A stretch of 64,000 nt of DNA from contig CAVRAP010000001.1 in NCBI GenBank assembly GCA_963718995.1, forward strand, positions 81,329 through 145,328. Reading direction: 5' to 3'. This document shows positions 10,168-18,889 of the stretch, in pieces (within the stretch, counting starts at the first letter, position 1; each line of letters starts with the position of its first letter). The stretch comes from UBA4744 sp963718995. GTDB taxonomy: Bacteria; Actinomycetota; Acidimicrobiia; Spongiisociales; UBA4744. The position numbers were made by a program, and so were the translations under genes. Under the pieces are notes generated by a model. That model had not been told where the DNA came from. It saw only the letters and a program-made list of their open reading frames with translations, and did no database searches.

Positions 10168-10665
10168 GTGTCAAGACCAACCAACCGGACCGAACTCCTT
10201 GGGGCGATGAGCCGGGAGTATGCCGCTCTTCTGAGCGAGATTGACGACATCGACCGGGACGACCGTTTGCGCCCCGGCGCATGCGAGGTGTGGTCGGTCA
10301 AGGACATCCTTGGCCATCTCGATGCCTGGCACGCCATGTTCCTTCTTTGGGAGGGCGCCGGGTCGGCAGGGGAGACCATCGCCATGCCCGCCCCGGGCTA
10401 CACGTGGAAGGACACCCCCGCGCTCAACCAAGAGATCTACTTGCGGGTCAGGGACGATAGCTATGAGGCGGTCGTCGCCCGGCTGGCAGACTCCTACCGG
10501 CGGGTTCGATCCGTTGTCGAGACGTATCACGACGACGACCTTTTCACCAAGCGTCGCTACCCATGGACGGGATCGACCTCTGTAGGCAGCTATGCCGTGT
10601 CGGCGACATCGAGCCACTACGAATGGGCGCGGAAGTTGGTCCATAAGTTCAAGAAGACCCTCTAG
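10168..10665 (+). CDS. ClbS/DfsB-family four-helix-bundle protein
   Basis: 165 residues, all helical by composition, matching the ClbS/DfsB (DinB-like) family: N-terminal LLGAMSREYAALLSEID, then the conserved segment WSVKDILGHLDAWHAMFL and TWKDTPALNQEIY in the middle. In Escherichia coli ClbS protects the cell from colibactin by hydrolysing its cyclopropane; most homologues have unknown substrates, so a detoxification role here is only a family-based guess. GTG 10168 is the chosen start. The next gene begins 5 bases after the stop, so the two are probably co-transcribed. Confidence 0.8.
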   Translation: MSRPTNRTELLGAMSREYAALLSEIDDIDRDDRLRPGACEVWSVKDILGHLDAWHAMFLLWEGAGSAGETIAMPAPGYTWKDTPALNQEIYLRVRDDSYEAVVARLADSYRRVRSVVETYHDDDLFTKRRYPWTGSTSVGSYAVSATSSHYEWARKLVHKFKKTL

Positions 10666-10670
10666 CCACC

Positions 10671-11681
10671 ATGGCTGCCGCTGGTGCGCTCACGCTCCCG
10701 ACCCTCGATCCGGCGATCGAGTACCTCCAGGGGTTGGGCGACCCAACCGTTGAATTGCGGATGGCACGGCTACTCGACGCCGACGCAGACTTGGGCAAGC
10801 TCCGGGCTCGCGTCGGCATCTCGGAGCCGGTGCGGGACGCTTTGGCCACCCAGCGCGGAGACGGTAGTTGGGGGGACAAGGATCATCCTGGCAAGCGGTT
10901 GCTACCAACACTGTGGATGGTCAAGACCCTGGGTGAATTGGGACTCGATGCGACCCATGACGGTTGGCGCCAAGCTGTGAATTTCCTTCAGTCGGTTGGG
11001 CATACAGATGATGGCGTTTTCTCCATTTGGGGTACTCGGGATGGTGTGCTCAGCTGCTACGTGGGACTTGCCGCGCTCATCTATCTCAACGGCGGCCTGG
11101 ATGCACTCGCCACCAAGCAGATCGACTGGATCTTGCGGTACCAGGAGATCAAGGCTGGAGGACGAGATGTGCGACGCGAGCCGGTTGCCGAGTGGAGTTC
11201 CCATCTGAAGACCAGGTACGGCGGCTGCATGGCTGAAACAACCTGTTTAGTCGGTTTGCTCCGGGAAGGACGGGCGCTAGCGATCTGGGGTGGAGTCGAC
11301 GGTCAACCGCTGGTTGCTGCGATTCGGCAGGCGTTTTTGGATCGCTGCGTCATCTTTCGCTCGAACGGATCAATAATCCCGCTGGCGGTCTCAGCAAGCA
11401 AAGCCGACAGTTGGCTCGCACCGTCGTTTCCGCTGGACTGGCGGGTAGACCTGCTCGAGGCAGTCGACTTTCTAGTCCGAACCGGTGGCCCCGACCCCCG
11501 GCTGCAAGAGGCGATCGATCGCATTGCTGAATTCCAATTGCCTGATGGCACATGGCCGCTGCGTCGCACCTACCGACCCGACCAGCTGCCAAAAGTCGAA
11601 CGTCCCAGCCCCAGGAAGAGCAGCCCCATGATCACCCTCCGCGTCGTTGAGGCGTTGTCGCCGCTGGTCGCGGTCCTGTAG
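10671..11681 (+). CDS. Alpha/alpha-toroid protein, prenyltransferase/squalene-cyclase-like fold
   Basis: 336 residues. Two segments look like QW-type repeats of the terpenoid cyclase/prenyltransferase toroid fold: TQRGDGSWGDK (about residue 62) and FQLPDGTWPL (about 285). Between them are helical pairs such as TLWMVKTLGELGLD and AETTCLVGLLREG. No DxDD or other cyclase catalytic motif is visible, so I do not call it a cyclase. Similar actinobacterial proteins are usually annotated only by fold. It follows the ClbS-like gene by 5 bases. Function unknown. Confidence 0.7.
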   Translation: MAAAGALTLPTLDPAIEYLQGLGDPTVELRMARLLDADADLGKLRARVGISEPVRDALATQRGDGSWGDKDHPGKRLLPTLWMVKTLGELGLDATHDGWRQAVNFLQSVGHTDDGVFSIWGTRDGVLSCYVGLAALIYLNGGLDALATKQIDWILRYQEIKAGGRDVRREPVAEWSSHLKTRYGGCMAETTCLVGLLREGRALAIWGGVDGQPLVAAIRQAFLDRCVIFRSNGSIIPLAVSASKADSWLAPSFPLDWRVDLLEAVDFLVRTGGPDPRLQEAIDRIAEFQLPDGTWPLRRTYRPDQLPKVERPSPRKSSPMITLRVVEALSPLVAVL

Positions 11682-11888
11682 CCATCTGCGGGTAGAGATA
11701 GCACCGGTGCAGCTCGTACGAGGGAGTGGGCCCGGTGGGCAGGCTGGATTTCTGCTCCGTCGCGGCTGATCAGAGACCGGGGAGTTAGTTCGCGGGGAGC
11801 TGAGCGCCCCGGTAGGGCTCCCAAACACCTTCCGGGGTCTATCGTTCGTATCGCGCGGCAGCAGTGGGCGGGATTTGGAGGAACCAGC

Positions 11889-12965
11889 GTGAAATGGGTG
11901 CGACGGATCCTGATCGGTTTGCTGACCCTGGTTGTGGTGCTCGTTGCTGCGGTGTGGCTCACTACCTTCCATCCCCGCTCAGAACGGGCAGAGGCGATTA
12001 CCTGCCCGGAAGGCACGCCGACCCTCCAGCCGGGCCAAACGCTCGAGGTCATGTCGTGGAATGTCCAGTACATGGCGGGAAAAGGCTATGTCTTCTGGTA
12101 CGACCTCTTCGACGAGTCCGGTCCTGATGAACGGTCTTCCCCGGAAGCGACTACAGCGACGTTCGAAGAGGTGGCCCGCGTTATTGCGGACGAGTCGCCT
12201 GATGTTGTCTTGCTCCAGGAAGTCGATGATGGTGCCTCCCGGACGGACGGGGAGGATCAGCTGGAGCGACTGCTGGGCCTGCTGCCCGATGACTATGCGT
12301 GTTCGGCGAGCGCACTCTATTGGAAAGCCGTCTTCGTGCCCCATCCCCGCATCATGGGTTCGGCGGGGATGAAGCTTTCGACTATCTCCCGCTATCGGAT
12401 CGATGAGGCAACCAGGTACCAGTTGCCGATCATGCCGTCTGATCCACTGACGCAGCAGTTCAACTTCCGGCGCGCCATCCTGGAAGTTCGGCTCCCCGTC
12501 GAGGGAGGCTCCGATCTGGCCGTCCTCAACACGCATCTCGACGCTTTCGCCCAGGGCACCGACACCATGCAGCAACAGGTTGCCCTGGCCAAAGGCCTGC
12601 TCGGCGATCTCACTGCGGCGGGGGACCCGTGGGTGTTTGGTGGCGACTTCAACCTGCTTCCACCCGGGCCGCAGTTCGCCAACCTCCCCGCAGATCAGCG
12701 GGTCTACTACGAGCCCGACAGCGAGCTGGCCGTCCTGACGGATATCTACCCGTCCGTACCTTCACTCGAGGAGGCCAACGGGGCCGACTCCTCCGTCTGG
12801 TTCACCCATTACCCGAACGATCCGGCAGTTTCGGGACCGGACCGGACGATCGACCTGTTGTTCTACAACCCGCTGCTCGAGCTGGGCGACCACTTCGTCC
12901 GCGCCGCCGACACGCTGGGGATCTCGGATCATCTCCCGGTCGTGGCGAGCTTCTCGCTGCCGTAG
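11889..12965 (+). CDS. Membrane-anchored endonuclease/exonuclease/phosphatase-family hydrolase
   Basis: 358 residues. One N-terminal hydrophobic helix (about residues 7-25) makes it an exported or anchored protein. The EEP fold motifs occur in order: EVMSWNVQY (about 54), DVVLLQEVDDG (metal-binding Glu), a central ISRYRI strand, NTHLDAF, FGGDFNLLP (catalytic Asp-Asn) and SDHLPVVASF at the end (catalytic Asp-His). Family members cleave phosphodiesters in nucleic acids, phosphoinositides or sphingomyelin. An exported one with no DNA-uptake partner nearby fits a phospholipid or sugar-phosphate substrate, but this is inference. GGAGGAACCAGC precedes the GTG at 11889. Confidence 0.87.
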   Translation: MKWVRRILIGLLTLVVVLVAAVWLTTFHPRSERAEAITCPEGTPTLQPGQTLEVMSWNVQYMAGKGYVFWYDLFDESGPDERSSPEATTATFEEVARVIADESPDVVLLQEVDDGASRTDGEDQLERLLGLLPDDYACSASALYWKAVFVPHPRIMGSAGMKLSTISRYRIDEATRYQLPIMPSDPLTQQFNFRRAILEVRLPVEGGSDLAVLNTHLDAFAQGTDTMQQQVALAKGLLGDLTAAGDPWVFGGDFNLLPPGPQFANLPADQRVYYEPDSELAVLTDIYPSVPSLEEANGADSSVWFTHYPNDPAVSGPDRTIDLLFYNPLLELGDHFVRAADTLGISDHLPVVASFSLP

Positions 12966-12995
12966 AAGTCGTTTCCGCTTGACGGAAGCGACCTA

Positions 12996-13820
12996 TTAAC
13001 CCAGTACCTTGGCCGGTCCGGGGTGGGCGAGGCGATGGTTGGTTATCTCCAACTGGCGAGCGTTGAACCGTTTGAGGTTGTTCAGGGTTCGATCGTCCAG
13101 GCGGTCGCATACCCAGTTCCAGTGGAGGGCCACCCAGTCGCCCGGTTCGAGATCATCAACGAACCCGGCGCCGTCGATGGCGCGCACTACTTGTTCGCTG
13201 ATCGGCGAACCGAGGGTTAGGGATCGTCCATCCCATTGCAGCGGCTGGGAGTCCACAACGACCTGGTCGCCGTCTGCCGAGACCACGCGGCCCCACCTGA
13301 TACGGCACCGGTCGAGGATGTGGAGGGGATGGTCCCCGTGGTCCGAGCCGAGCAATCCGACCCATGGGTAGATCCCGAAAACATGGAACGCGTGGTGGGG
13401 GACAACCCCGACCGGGATGGCTTCAGCCAGGTAGCCCCAGTTGGACCCGGCCCGAGGTCGGAACCGATCGAGCAGGGAATCACCGAACAGCTTGAAATCG
13501 ATCTGATCCAGGAGGTCACTGCCGATCCAGTACGCCTCAACCACTCTGCGGTCGAGTGGGTCCGCGATTCCGGTGGTCGCGGCGATGAACTGCAGGTAGG
13601 GCCAGGCACCCTCGAACGCCTGGGCAAGTTCGATCAAGCCTCCATCGACGACCCCGGAGGCGCCGTATTCCAGCAATGTCTGGTGTTGAGGCGGTCCGCA
13701 GTATCCCCGCTCATTGGGTGGATAGGCGTAGCGTGCGAAGAGAATGGGGCCGGCGGTGTCGGGTACACGACCGGGATCGGTTCGCTCTGTCACCCGGATC
13801 TCCTGCGGTGGTTGGGTCAC
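12996..13820 (-). CDS. DUF6390-like protein
   Basis: 274 residues. The segment ILFARYAYPPNERGYCGP near residue 30 and VVPHHAFHVFGIYPWVG later match my recollection of the DUF6390 family, which in actinobacteria tends to occur with hydrogenase maturation genes. The sequence is rich in His, Tyr and Trp, without membrane helices. The last third (RIRWGRVVSADGDQVVVDS) reads like a small beta-barrel. It is divergent from the HypC-like gene at 14006, with about 185 bases between the starts. No hydrogenase structural gene is in the window. Function is unknown; the family name is moderately sure. Confidence 0.65.
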   Translation of the reverse strand: MTQPPQEIRVTERTDPGRVPDTAGPILFARYAYPPNERGYCGPPQHQTLLEYGASGVVDGGLIELAQAFEGAWPYLQFIAATTGIADPLDRRVVEAYWIGSDLLDQIDFKLFGDSLLDRFRPRAGSNWGYLAEAIPVGVVPHHAFHVFGIYPWVGLLGSDHGDHPLHILDRCRIRWGRVVSADGDQVVVDSQPLQWDGRSLTLGSPISEQVVRAIDGAGFVDDLEPGDWVALHWNWVCDRLDDRTLNNLKRFNARQLEITNHRLAHPGPAKVLG

Positions 13821-14005
13821 GATGATACGGCGTCATCGATTAGTCGGAGTCTCCTTCCCGGTCCACCAGGGTCCCCGGATCCAAGAACCCGGGTGGGAGA
13901 GTCAGGGGGGCGCAACTACCATGATCCAGGATTCGACATGCACCCGGGGTGTCGCAGGGAAACGGATCCGGAGATCCGGGTGCTTCGTTGGAGAGGAGCA
14001 GGCCC

Positions 14006-14233
14006 ATGTGTCTTGGCGCGGTCGGGAGGGTCATCCGCACGTGGGATGCAGGCGGCGTCCCCATGGCCGAAGTCGACTTCGGTTTCCGTACCGAAACAGC
14101 CTGCCTGCTGTATCAGCCGCAGGTGACCGTTGACACTCCGGTGCTCGTGCATATGGGTTTTGTGATGGAGGAACTCGACGAAGAGCGAGCCGACGACGCG
14201 CTGGCCCTCCGCAAAGAGATCGTGGGCGATTAG
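14006..14233 (+). CDS. HypC/HybG/HupF-family hydrogenase maturation chaperone
   Basis: 75 residues, the normal HypC size. It begins MCLGAVGRVIRTW, keeping the essential Cys2, and has VDTPVLVHMGFVMEELDEE, which contains the conserved His and the closing helix. HypC shuttles the Fe(CN)2CO unit to the large subunit of NiFe hydrogenase together with HypD. The ATG at 14006 has GGAG about 10 bases upstream. The third residue set (MCLG rather than MCLAIPG) is divergent, so this may be one of the HypC-like proteins paired with DUF6390 rather than the housekeeping copy. No hypD, hypE or hydrogenase genes are seen nearby. Confidence 0.82.
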   Translation: MCLGAVGRVIRTWDAGGVPMAEVDFGFRTETACLLYQPQVTVDTPVLVHMGFVMEELDEERADDALALRKEIVGD

Positions 14234-14248
14234 CTCGCTTCGCGAGCT
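14232..14248. repeat. Perfect hairpin after the hypC-like stop
   Basis: A 7-bp perfect stem (AGCTCGC / GCGAGCT) with a three-base loop overlaps the hypC-like stop codon. No T tract follows, so terminator function is uncertain; it may be an intergenic palindrome. Confidence 0.5.
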
Positions 14249-14255
14249 CGCTCGC

Positions 14256-14287
14256 AGTTGCCAGTTGCCAGTTGCCAGTTGCCAGTT
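14256..14287. repeat. Tandem 7-bp repeat AGTTGCC, about 4.6 copies
   Basis: Four exact head-to-tail copies of AGTTGCC followed by a partial AGTT. It lies in the gap between the hypC-like gene and the converging small membrane protein. Such a short unit can vary by slippage. It does not resemble a CRISPR repeat because there are no spacers. Confidence 0.85.
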
Positions 14288-14313
14288 ATCCGCTCGTGAG
14301 AATGGTTTGCTGA

Positions 14314-14706
14314 CTACTGCTTCTTCGGGAGGGGTCGCAGGTCATCTATGGGCTTCTGTCGCCGGTTGCCCAACCGCATGAGCACGATTCCCGCCAGCAA
14401 CATCGCTCCGGCGGTGGCCAGCATGGTGATCAGGCGAGCCCTGGCCACCAGCTCGCACTCTTCGCGTAGCGAGGTTCCGTCCGGGTCGATCGCCCGGGCT
14501 TGCGGGGGTCGTTCTCCCTGGACGGCCGGGCGGTAGTCGCCGAGAGCGAGCATCCCGAACAGCGATCCGCATGGTTCCGTTAACCGTTCCAGAGTGCCTC
14601 CGCCGACGCGATATCCAAGATCCACGTTGACCGTCGTGAAGCTCATGAGGCCGGCTACGAGCAAGGCGCAGCCGGTCAGGACGATGCCGAAAATCCTCAG
14701 AGGCAA
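14314..14706 (-). CDS. Small membrane protein, two helices
   Basis: 130 residues. One N-terminal helix (LRIFGIVLTGCALLVAGLM) and one near the C-terminus (LITMLATAGAMLLAGIVLM) bracket an outside segment of about 65 residues with two Cys (EPCGSL, REECEL) that could form a disulfide. The tail is basic (RLGNRRQKP). I do not recognise a family. It sits 26 bases downstream of the dehydrogenase E1 gene on the same strand and may be its co-transcribed distal gene. Confidence 0.6.
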   Translation of the reverse strand: MPLRIFGIVLTGCALLVAGLMSFTTVNVDLGYRVGGGTLERLTEPCGSLFGMLALGDYRPAVQGERPPQARAIDPDGTSLREECELVARARLITMLATAGAMLLAGIVLMRLGNRRQKPIDDLRPLPKKQ

Positions 14707-14732
14707 GGATACGCAGGGTCGAAGCTCTCGGC

Positions 14733-16763
14733 CTAGTAACGCATGAGTTCCAGCGCGTGCTGGACGATGCCCTCCGTGTTGGGCATCACCATGGCTTCCA
14801 ACTCCGAAGCGAACGGGAAGGCAGGCACGTCCGGGGTGGCGTACCTGCGCACCGGGGCGTCGAGCAGTTCAAACGCTTTCTCGGCCGCCTGGGCGGCAAT
14901 CTCAGCACCGAACCCAACGAATTCGTTGTCTTCGTGCACGATCAGGAGACGGCCCGTCTTGGCCAGCGAAGCCTGCACCGTCGGCCAGTCGAGGGGTTTG
15001 ATCGTGCGGAGATCGATCACCTCGGCCGATACCCCCTGCTCCGCCAGGAGCGCGGCAGCCTGTATTGAGAAGTAGGACATCGCCCCGTAGGCAACGATGG
15101 TCAGGTCGGTGCCCGCCCGGCGGATCGCAGCCTGGCCAAGTGGAATCCGGTAGGTGCCGGCGGGATACGGCCCCTTGGCCAGCCGGTACAGCTTTTTCGG
15201 TTCGAGAAAGAGGACGGGATCGGGGTCTTCGACCGATGTGACCAGCAATCCTTTGGCGTCGCCCGGCGTCGAAGGAATGACCACTTTGAGCCCGGGTACG
15301 TGGGCATAGAAGGCCTCGATGGACTGGGAGTGATAGAGCGCCCCGTGGATCCCACCTCCATAGGGAGCCCGTATCACCATCGGGCATTTCCAGTCACCGT
15401 TGGTCCGGTAGTGGATTCGGGCGACTTCGGAAACGATCTGGTCGAAGGCAGGATGGATGAAGTCGGCGAACTGGATCTCCGGTATCGGGATCCTGTCCGC
15501 CGCAGCCAGCCCGACCCCGATCCCGACGATCAGGGCTTCGGCCAGCGGAGTGTTGAAACAACGGTCTCTCCCGAAAGCTTCCGTGAGCCCCTTGGTCGCC
15601 TTGAAAGCGCCCCCTTTCGGATCGGCGACATCCTCACCAAAGACGACCGTCTCGGGATGGGCGGCCATGATTTCGTGCAAGGTCTGGTTGATGGCGGTGA
15701 CGATGTTGACTTCTTCACCGTCCGGTTCGACCGTGACCTTGGTGACGGGAACTTCGGGCGTTATCGGCAGGGCGTACACGCGAGCCAGCGGATCGTTCGC
15801 CACCGGAGACGCTTCAGCCTGTTTGACCGCCTCGGCCAACTCCTCGCCGATTTCGGTTTCCATTCGCTCTTCCATCGTTTCGCTCAGCAGCCTGGTCTCG
15901 ATCAGGTATTGCTTGAGGAGCATCACCGGATCCCGTCGCCGCCACGATTCGACTTCCTCCCGGGTTCGATAGAGCTTGTCGTCGTCGTCGGACGTGTGTG
16001 CGTAGTAGCGATACGTCTTAGCCTCGATGAGGGTTGGGCCTTCGCCGTTCCTGGCCCGATCGACGGCTTCTTTCGTGATGGCGTACATCGCCAGAGGATC
16101 GTTGCCATCGACGGCAACGCCGTGCATGCCGTAGCCCAGGGCGCGATCGGCGACCTGGCCTGCTACCTCCTCGGCAACCGGTACGGAGATGGCGTACTCG
16201 TTGTTCTCGATGATCACAATCAGTGGCAACCGGTGGATGCCGGCGAAGTTCATTGCCTCGTGCCAGTCGCCTTCGGAGGTGGAGCCTTCGCCGCCGTAGA
16301 CAGCCACAACGCCGGGTCCGCGGTCCTTCTGAATCGCGTACGCGATTCCGGCTGCGTGCGGGTATTGGGTTGCGATCGGGGAGGAATGGGTGAACATGCG
16401 GCGTCCCCGGTGAGACCAGTGGTTCGGCATCTGCCGCCCTCCACTGGTTGGATCGGCCTCGCGGGAGAAAACCCCGAGGAAGATGTCGAGGGGACGAAAA
16501 CCCCAACCCAGGACGACGCCGACATCGCGGTAGTACGGGAGACACCAATCGGTATCGGGGTCCATGGCCATCACGCTGGCGACCTGGGCTCCTTCATGGC
16601 CGGAAGCAGACACTACGAACGGAGCACGACCCTGCCGGTTGAGCGCCCACATGCGGTCATCGACTCGCCGGGCCTCGAGCATCGTCCGGTACATCTGCAG
16701 GATGGACTCGTCCGACAGACCCAGGTCGCGATGGTTCTCCTTCAGTTCGGCTACGACCTCCAC
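14733..16763 (-). CDS. Fused E1 alpha-beta of branched-chain 2-oxoacid dehydrogenase
   Basis: 676 residues joining E1-alpha (about 1-330) and E1-beta (about 350-676). The alpha half has the thiamine diphosphate motif GGEGSTSEGDWHEAMNFAG followed by IENNEYAIS, and the phosphorylation-loop-like YRYYAHTSDDDD. The beta half has VVFGEDVADPKGGAF, PLAEALIVGIGVGLA and RAPYGGGIHGALYHSQS. It decarboxylates 2-oxoacids from Val, Leu and Ile and passes the acyl group to an E2 lipoyl protein, not present here. The neighbour leucine dehydrogenase, 11 bases away, makes exactly these substrates, which supports branched-chain rather than pyruvate use. GTG 16763 has GGGGAG upstream. Confidence 0.9.
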   Translation of the reverse strand: MEVVAELKENHRDLGLSDESILQMYRTMLEARRVDDRMWALNRQGRAPFVVSASGHEGAQVASVMAMDPDTDWCLPYYRDVGVVLGWGFRPLDIFLGVFSREADPTSGGRQMPNHWSHRGRRMFTHSSPIATQYPHAAGIAYAIQKDRGPGVVAVYGGEGSTSEGDWHEAMNFAGIHRLPLIVIIENNEYAISVPVAEEVAGQVADRALGYGMHGVAVDGNDPLAMYAITKEAVDRARNGEGPTLIEAKTYRYYAHTSDDDDKLYRTREEVESWRRRDPVMLLKQYLIETRLLSETMEERMETEIGEELAEAVKQAEASPVANDPLARVYALPITPEVPVTKVTVEPDGEEVNIVTAINQTLHEIMAAHPETVVFGEDVADPKGGAFKATKGLTEAFGRDRCFNTPLAEALIVGIGVGLAAADRIPIPEIQFADFIHPAFDQIVSEVARIHYRTNGDWKCPMVIRAPYGGGIHGALYHSQSIEAFYAHVPGLKVVIPSTPGDAKGLLVTSVEDPDPVLFLEPKKLYRLAKGPYPAGTYRIPLGQAAIRRAGTDLTIVAYGAMSYFSIQAAALLAEQGVSAEVIDLRTIKPLDWPTVQASLAKTGRLLIVHEDNEFVGFGAEIAAQAAEKAFELLDAPVRRYATPDVPAFPFASELEAMVMPNTEGIVQHALELMRY

Positions 16764-16774
16764 AGATGCTCCCC

Positions 16775-17872
16775 TCAGGTCCCGTCTACTTCTGTCCAGG
16801 TAAGACCACCTCGGGACAAGCGCCGGAGGTCGCTGATGCTCTCGATTCGTTCATTGGCCAGTTGCACAGCTGCGTCCTGGGGAATCACACCCCGTTCCTT
16901 GGCGGCCACCAGCACGTCCAGGGTGCGCGGCCCGATGGCGTGTACGTGGTGCATCGCTCGCTGTTCCGAGTAACCGTTCAGCTCCTCGAATACGTTGATG
17001 AGTCCGCCGGCGTTCACGAGAAAATCCGGCGCGTAGAGGATGCCGCGCTCGGCCAGCAACTGAGCGTCGCCCTCCTTTTCCAGCTGATTGTTGGCACTGC
17101 CTGCCACGGCCTCACAGCTGAGCTGGGGGATGCTCGATTCGTTGAGAATGGCTCCTAAGGCGCACGGCGCAAACACGTCGCAGTCGACCGTCATGATCTC
17201 CTCGAGCCCCACGGCCTTGACACCAAAGTCTGCGACGGCTCGGGCAATGGCTGGTTCGTAGGTGTCGGTGACGATCACCTCGACTCCCTCGTCGACCAGG
17301 AGGCGAGTGAAGTAGTAGCCGACCTTGCCGACGCCCTGGACGGCCACACGTCGTCCTTTGAGGTCCGCGGACCCCCACAGAAATTCGGCGGTTGCTTTCA
17401 GGGCAGACAGAAGGCCGATGGCCGTGGCCGGGGAGGGATCGCCCGATCCGCCTTCCTCGACGGGTACGCCGGACGCCCACCGGGTCTCTCGCCGCACCAT
17501 GGCCAAATCGATTGCCGTGGTGCCCACATCTTCTGCAGTGATGTAGCGACCATTGAGCGAGTCGACCATGCGGCCGTAGGCTCGCCAGAGGCGCTCGTTC
17601 TTGTCCCGGCGGGGGTCCCCGATGATGACGGCTTTGCCGCCCCCCAGGTCCAGGCCGGCTGCGGCCGCTTTCAACGTCATTCCGCGTGACAGGCGGAGCA
17701 CATCCCATAGAGCCGCTTCTTCACTTTCGTAGGGATAGAAGCGGGTCCCGCCGAGAGCGGGACCGAGAGCTGTTGAGTGAATTGCGATGATGGTCCGTAG
17801 ACCGGATTTTGGATCATGGCCAAAGAGAACCTGCTCGTGGCCGGTCTTCTCGACCATGGAGAATACGCCCAT
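16775..17872 (-). CDS. Leucine/valine dehydrogenase (Glu/Leu/Phe/Val dehydrogenase family)
   Basis: 365 residues from ATG 17872 (MGVFSMVEKTGHEQVLFGHD). The catalytic segment is LDLGGGKAVI; its Lys falls at residue 80, the position of the catalytic lysine in Bacillus leucine dehydrogenase, with the substrate-binding Lys at 68. The NAD-binding Rossmann motif is VAVQGVGKVGYYFTRLL. It oxidatively deaminates branched-chain amino acids to 2-oxoacids with NAD. The stop is 11 bases from the fused E1 gene, giving a two-gene catabolic operon. The upstream in-frame extension to 18028 lacks coding character and overlaps the divergent promoter region, so I rejected it. Confidence 0.93.
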   Translation of the reverse strand: MGVFSMVEKTGHEQVLFGHDPKSGLRTIIAIHSTALGPALGGTRFYPYESEEAALWDVLRLSRGMTLKAAAAGLDLGGGKAVIIGDPRRDKNERLWRAYGRMVDSLNGRYITAEDVGTTAIDLAMVRRETRWASGVPVEEGGSGDPSPATAIGLLSALKATAEFLWGSADLKGRRVAVQGVGKVGYYFTRLLVDEGVEVIVTDTYEPAIARAVADFGVKAVGLEEIMTVDCDVFAPCALGAILNESSIPQLSCEAVAGSANNQLEKEGDAQLLAERGILYAPDFLVNAGGLINVFEELNGYSEQRAMHHVHAIGPRTLDVLVAAKERGVIPQDAAVQLANERIESISDLRRLSRGGLTWTEVDGT

Positions 17873-18012
17873 GGGCGCCAGTCCTTTCGAAGGGCAAACT
17901 GCGATCAGTCTAACGGGGGGACCTTCTGAGTTGCGGGGCCGGAGCTCGTCGGCGGACCGTATGTCCGCGGTTGGTGGGAGCTTGGCCCGCCGTCTTATTA
18001 GGATCCCAAGCC

Positions 18013-18777
18013 ATGACACCGTCGTCATTTCTCAGGGTGTACATCGCTGCGGAGAAGTTCCCGGCGCAGGAACCCGCGCCCCATTCAGGAGCGCTCGAGA
18101 CTCTCCGGGCCGGAAGGTACGGTCTGCTCAGCGAATCCATGCACGAAGATGCCTTGCATGCGGACTGGTCCGGGCGGCGCTTCGTATGTCCCCGTCACCC
18201 GCGGCTCCGTGTGTTGGAAGGCCTGCTGGCATTTCACAACACGTATGGGGAGATCGGCGGTGATCTGATCGTCCCGGAGAGCACTGCCCGGCGGGCCGGT
18301 CGTGAACTTCAGCGCCTGTACGAGAAGCGACCTGCGGAACGATCGCACATCTTGACCGCTCCCTGGCACGTGCCCTTGCGCTGGTTCTCAGCCTTCGATT
18401 CCTCCGAACGTGAGATCGTCCAAACTCCCGACCATCTCCGGCTTCGCTACCGCACCCTGCTCACGCTGGCATCTCAGAGGATCGAGCGGGCGCTCATCGC
18501 GCTCAAGGAGGCCGGGTTCAACGGCTCGGTTACCGATGACCTCGAGGAGTTGGCCGAATGGCTGGACGACTTTCCGGAGGATTCGATGGTGGAACTCGAC
18601 TACGGGGGCGTGGCCCGTTTGTTCCCGGATGGAGATCTGGTACTCGACGAGAGCGCCGGCGACATCTGGGCATCGATCGAGGCGCTCGAAACGGGCGACA
18701 TGGAAGAGGCGATGGGCCGCTACGCCAGCATGGCATCGCGTTGGGCCCCGGTGGTCGCAGTCACCTTCAGTAACTGA
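18013..18777 (+). CDS. Conserved hypothetical protein
   Basis: 254 residues from ATG 18013 (MTPSSFLRVYIAAEKF). Soluble, acidic, without signal or membrane segments. Notable stretches are LHADWSGRRFVCPRHPRLR, VESTARRAGRELQ-like helices and a Trp-rich centre (APWHVPLRWFSAFD). The C-terminal half is helical and acidic (DLEELAEWLDDFPED). I do not recognise the family; proteins of this kind appear in actinobacteria beside metabolic genes. It is divergent from the leucine dehydrogenase, with 140 bases between starts. Confidence 0.75.
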   Translation: MTPSSFLRVYIAAEKFPAQEPAPHSGALETLRAGRYGLLSESMHEDALHADWSGRRFVCPRHPRLRVLEGLLAFHNTYGEIGGDLIVPESTARRAGRELQRLYEKRPAERSHILTAPWHVPLRWFSAFDSSEREIVQTPDHLRLRYRTLLTLASQRIERALIALKEAGFNGSVTDDLEELAEWLDDFPEDSMVELDYGGVARLFPDGDLVLDESAGDIWASIEALETGDMEEAMGRYASMASRWAPVVAVTFSN

Positions 18778-18889
18778 ACCAAAGCGTCGGTTCGCCTTTC
18801 ACGATCCGCTCCTGTTCGGCGTCGATCTCACCGCAATGCCGGCGTCCGGCGGCCTATTGTTGGAGCGTCGAAAAGGAGGGAGATTCCTG

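Noticed and set aside
15300..16973. Antisense open frame of about 557 codons opposite the fused E1 gene
   Set aside because: The fused E1 protein is complete and conserved on the minus strand. The plus-strand product is rich in Arg, Gly and His with no motif.
17873..18028. N-terminal extension of leucine dehydrogenase
   Set aside because: The extra 52 residues are Arg-rich without conservation, and M at 17872 puts the catalytic Lys at residue 80 as in known enzymes.
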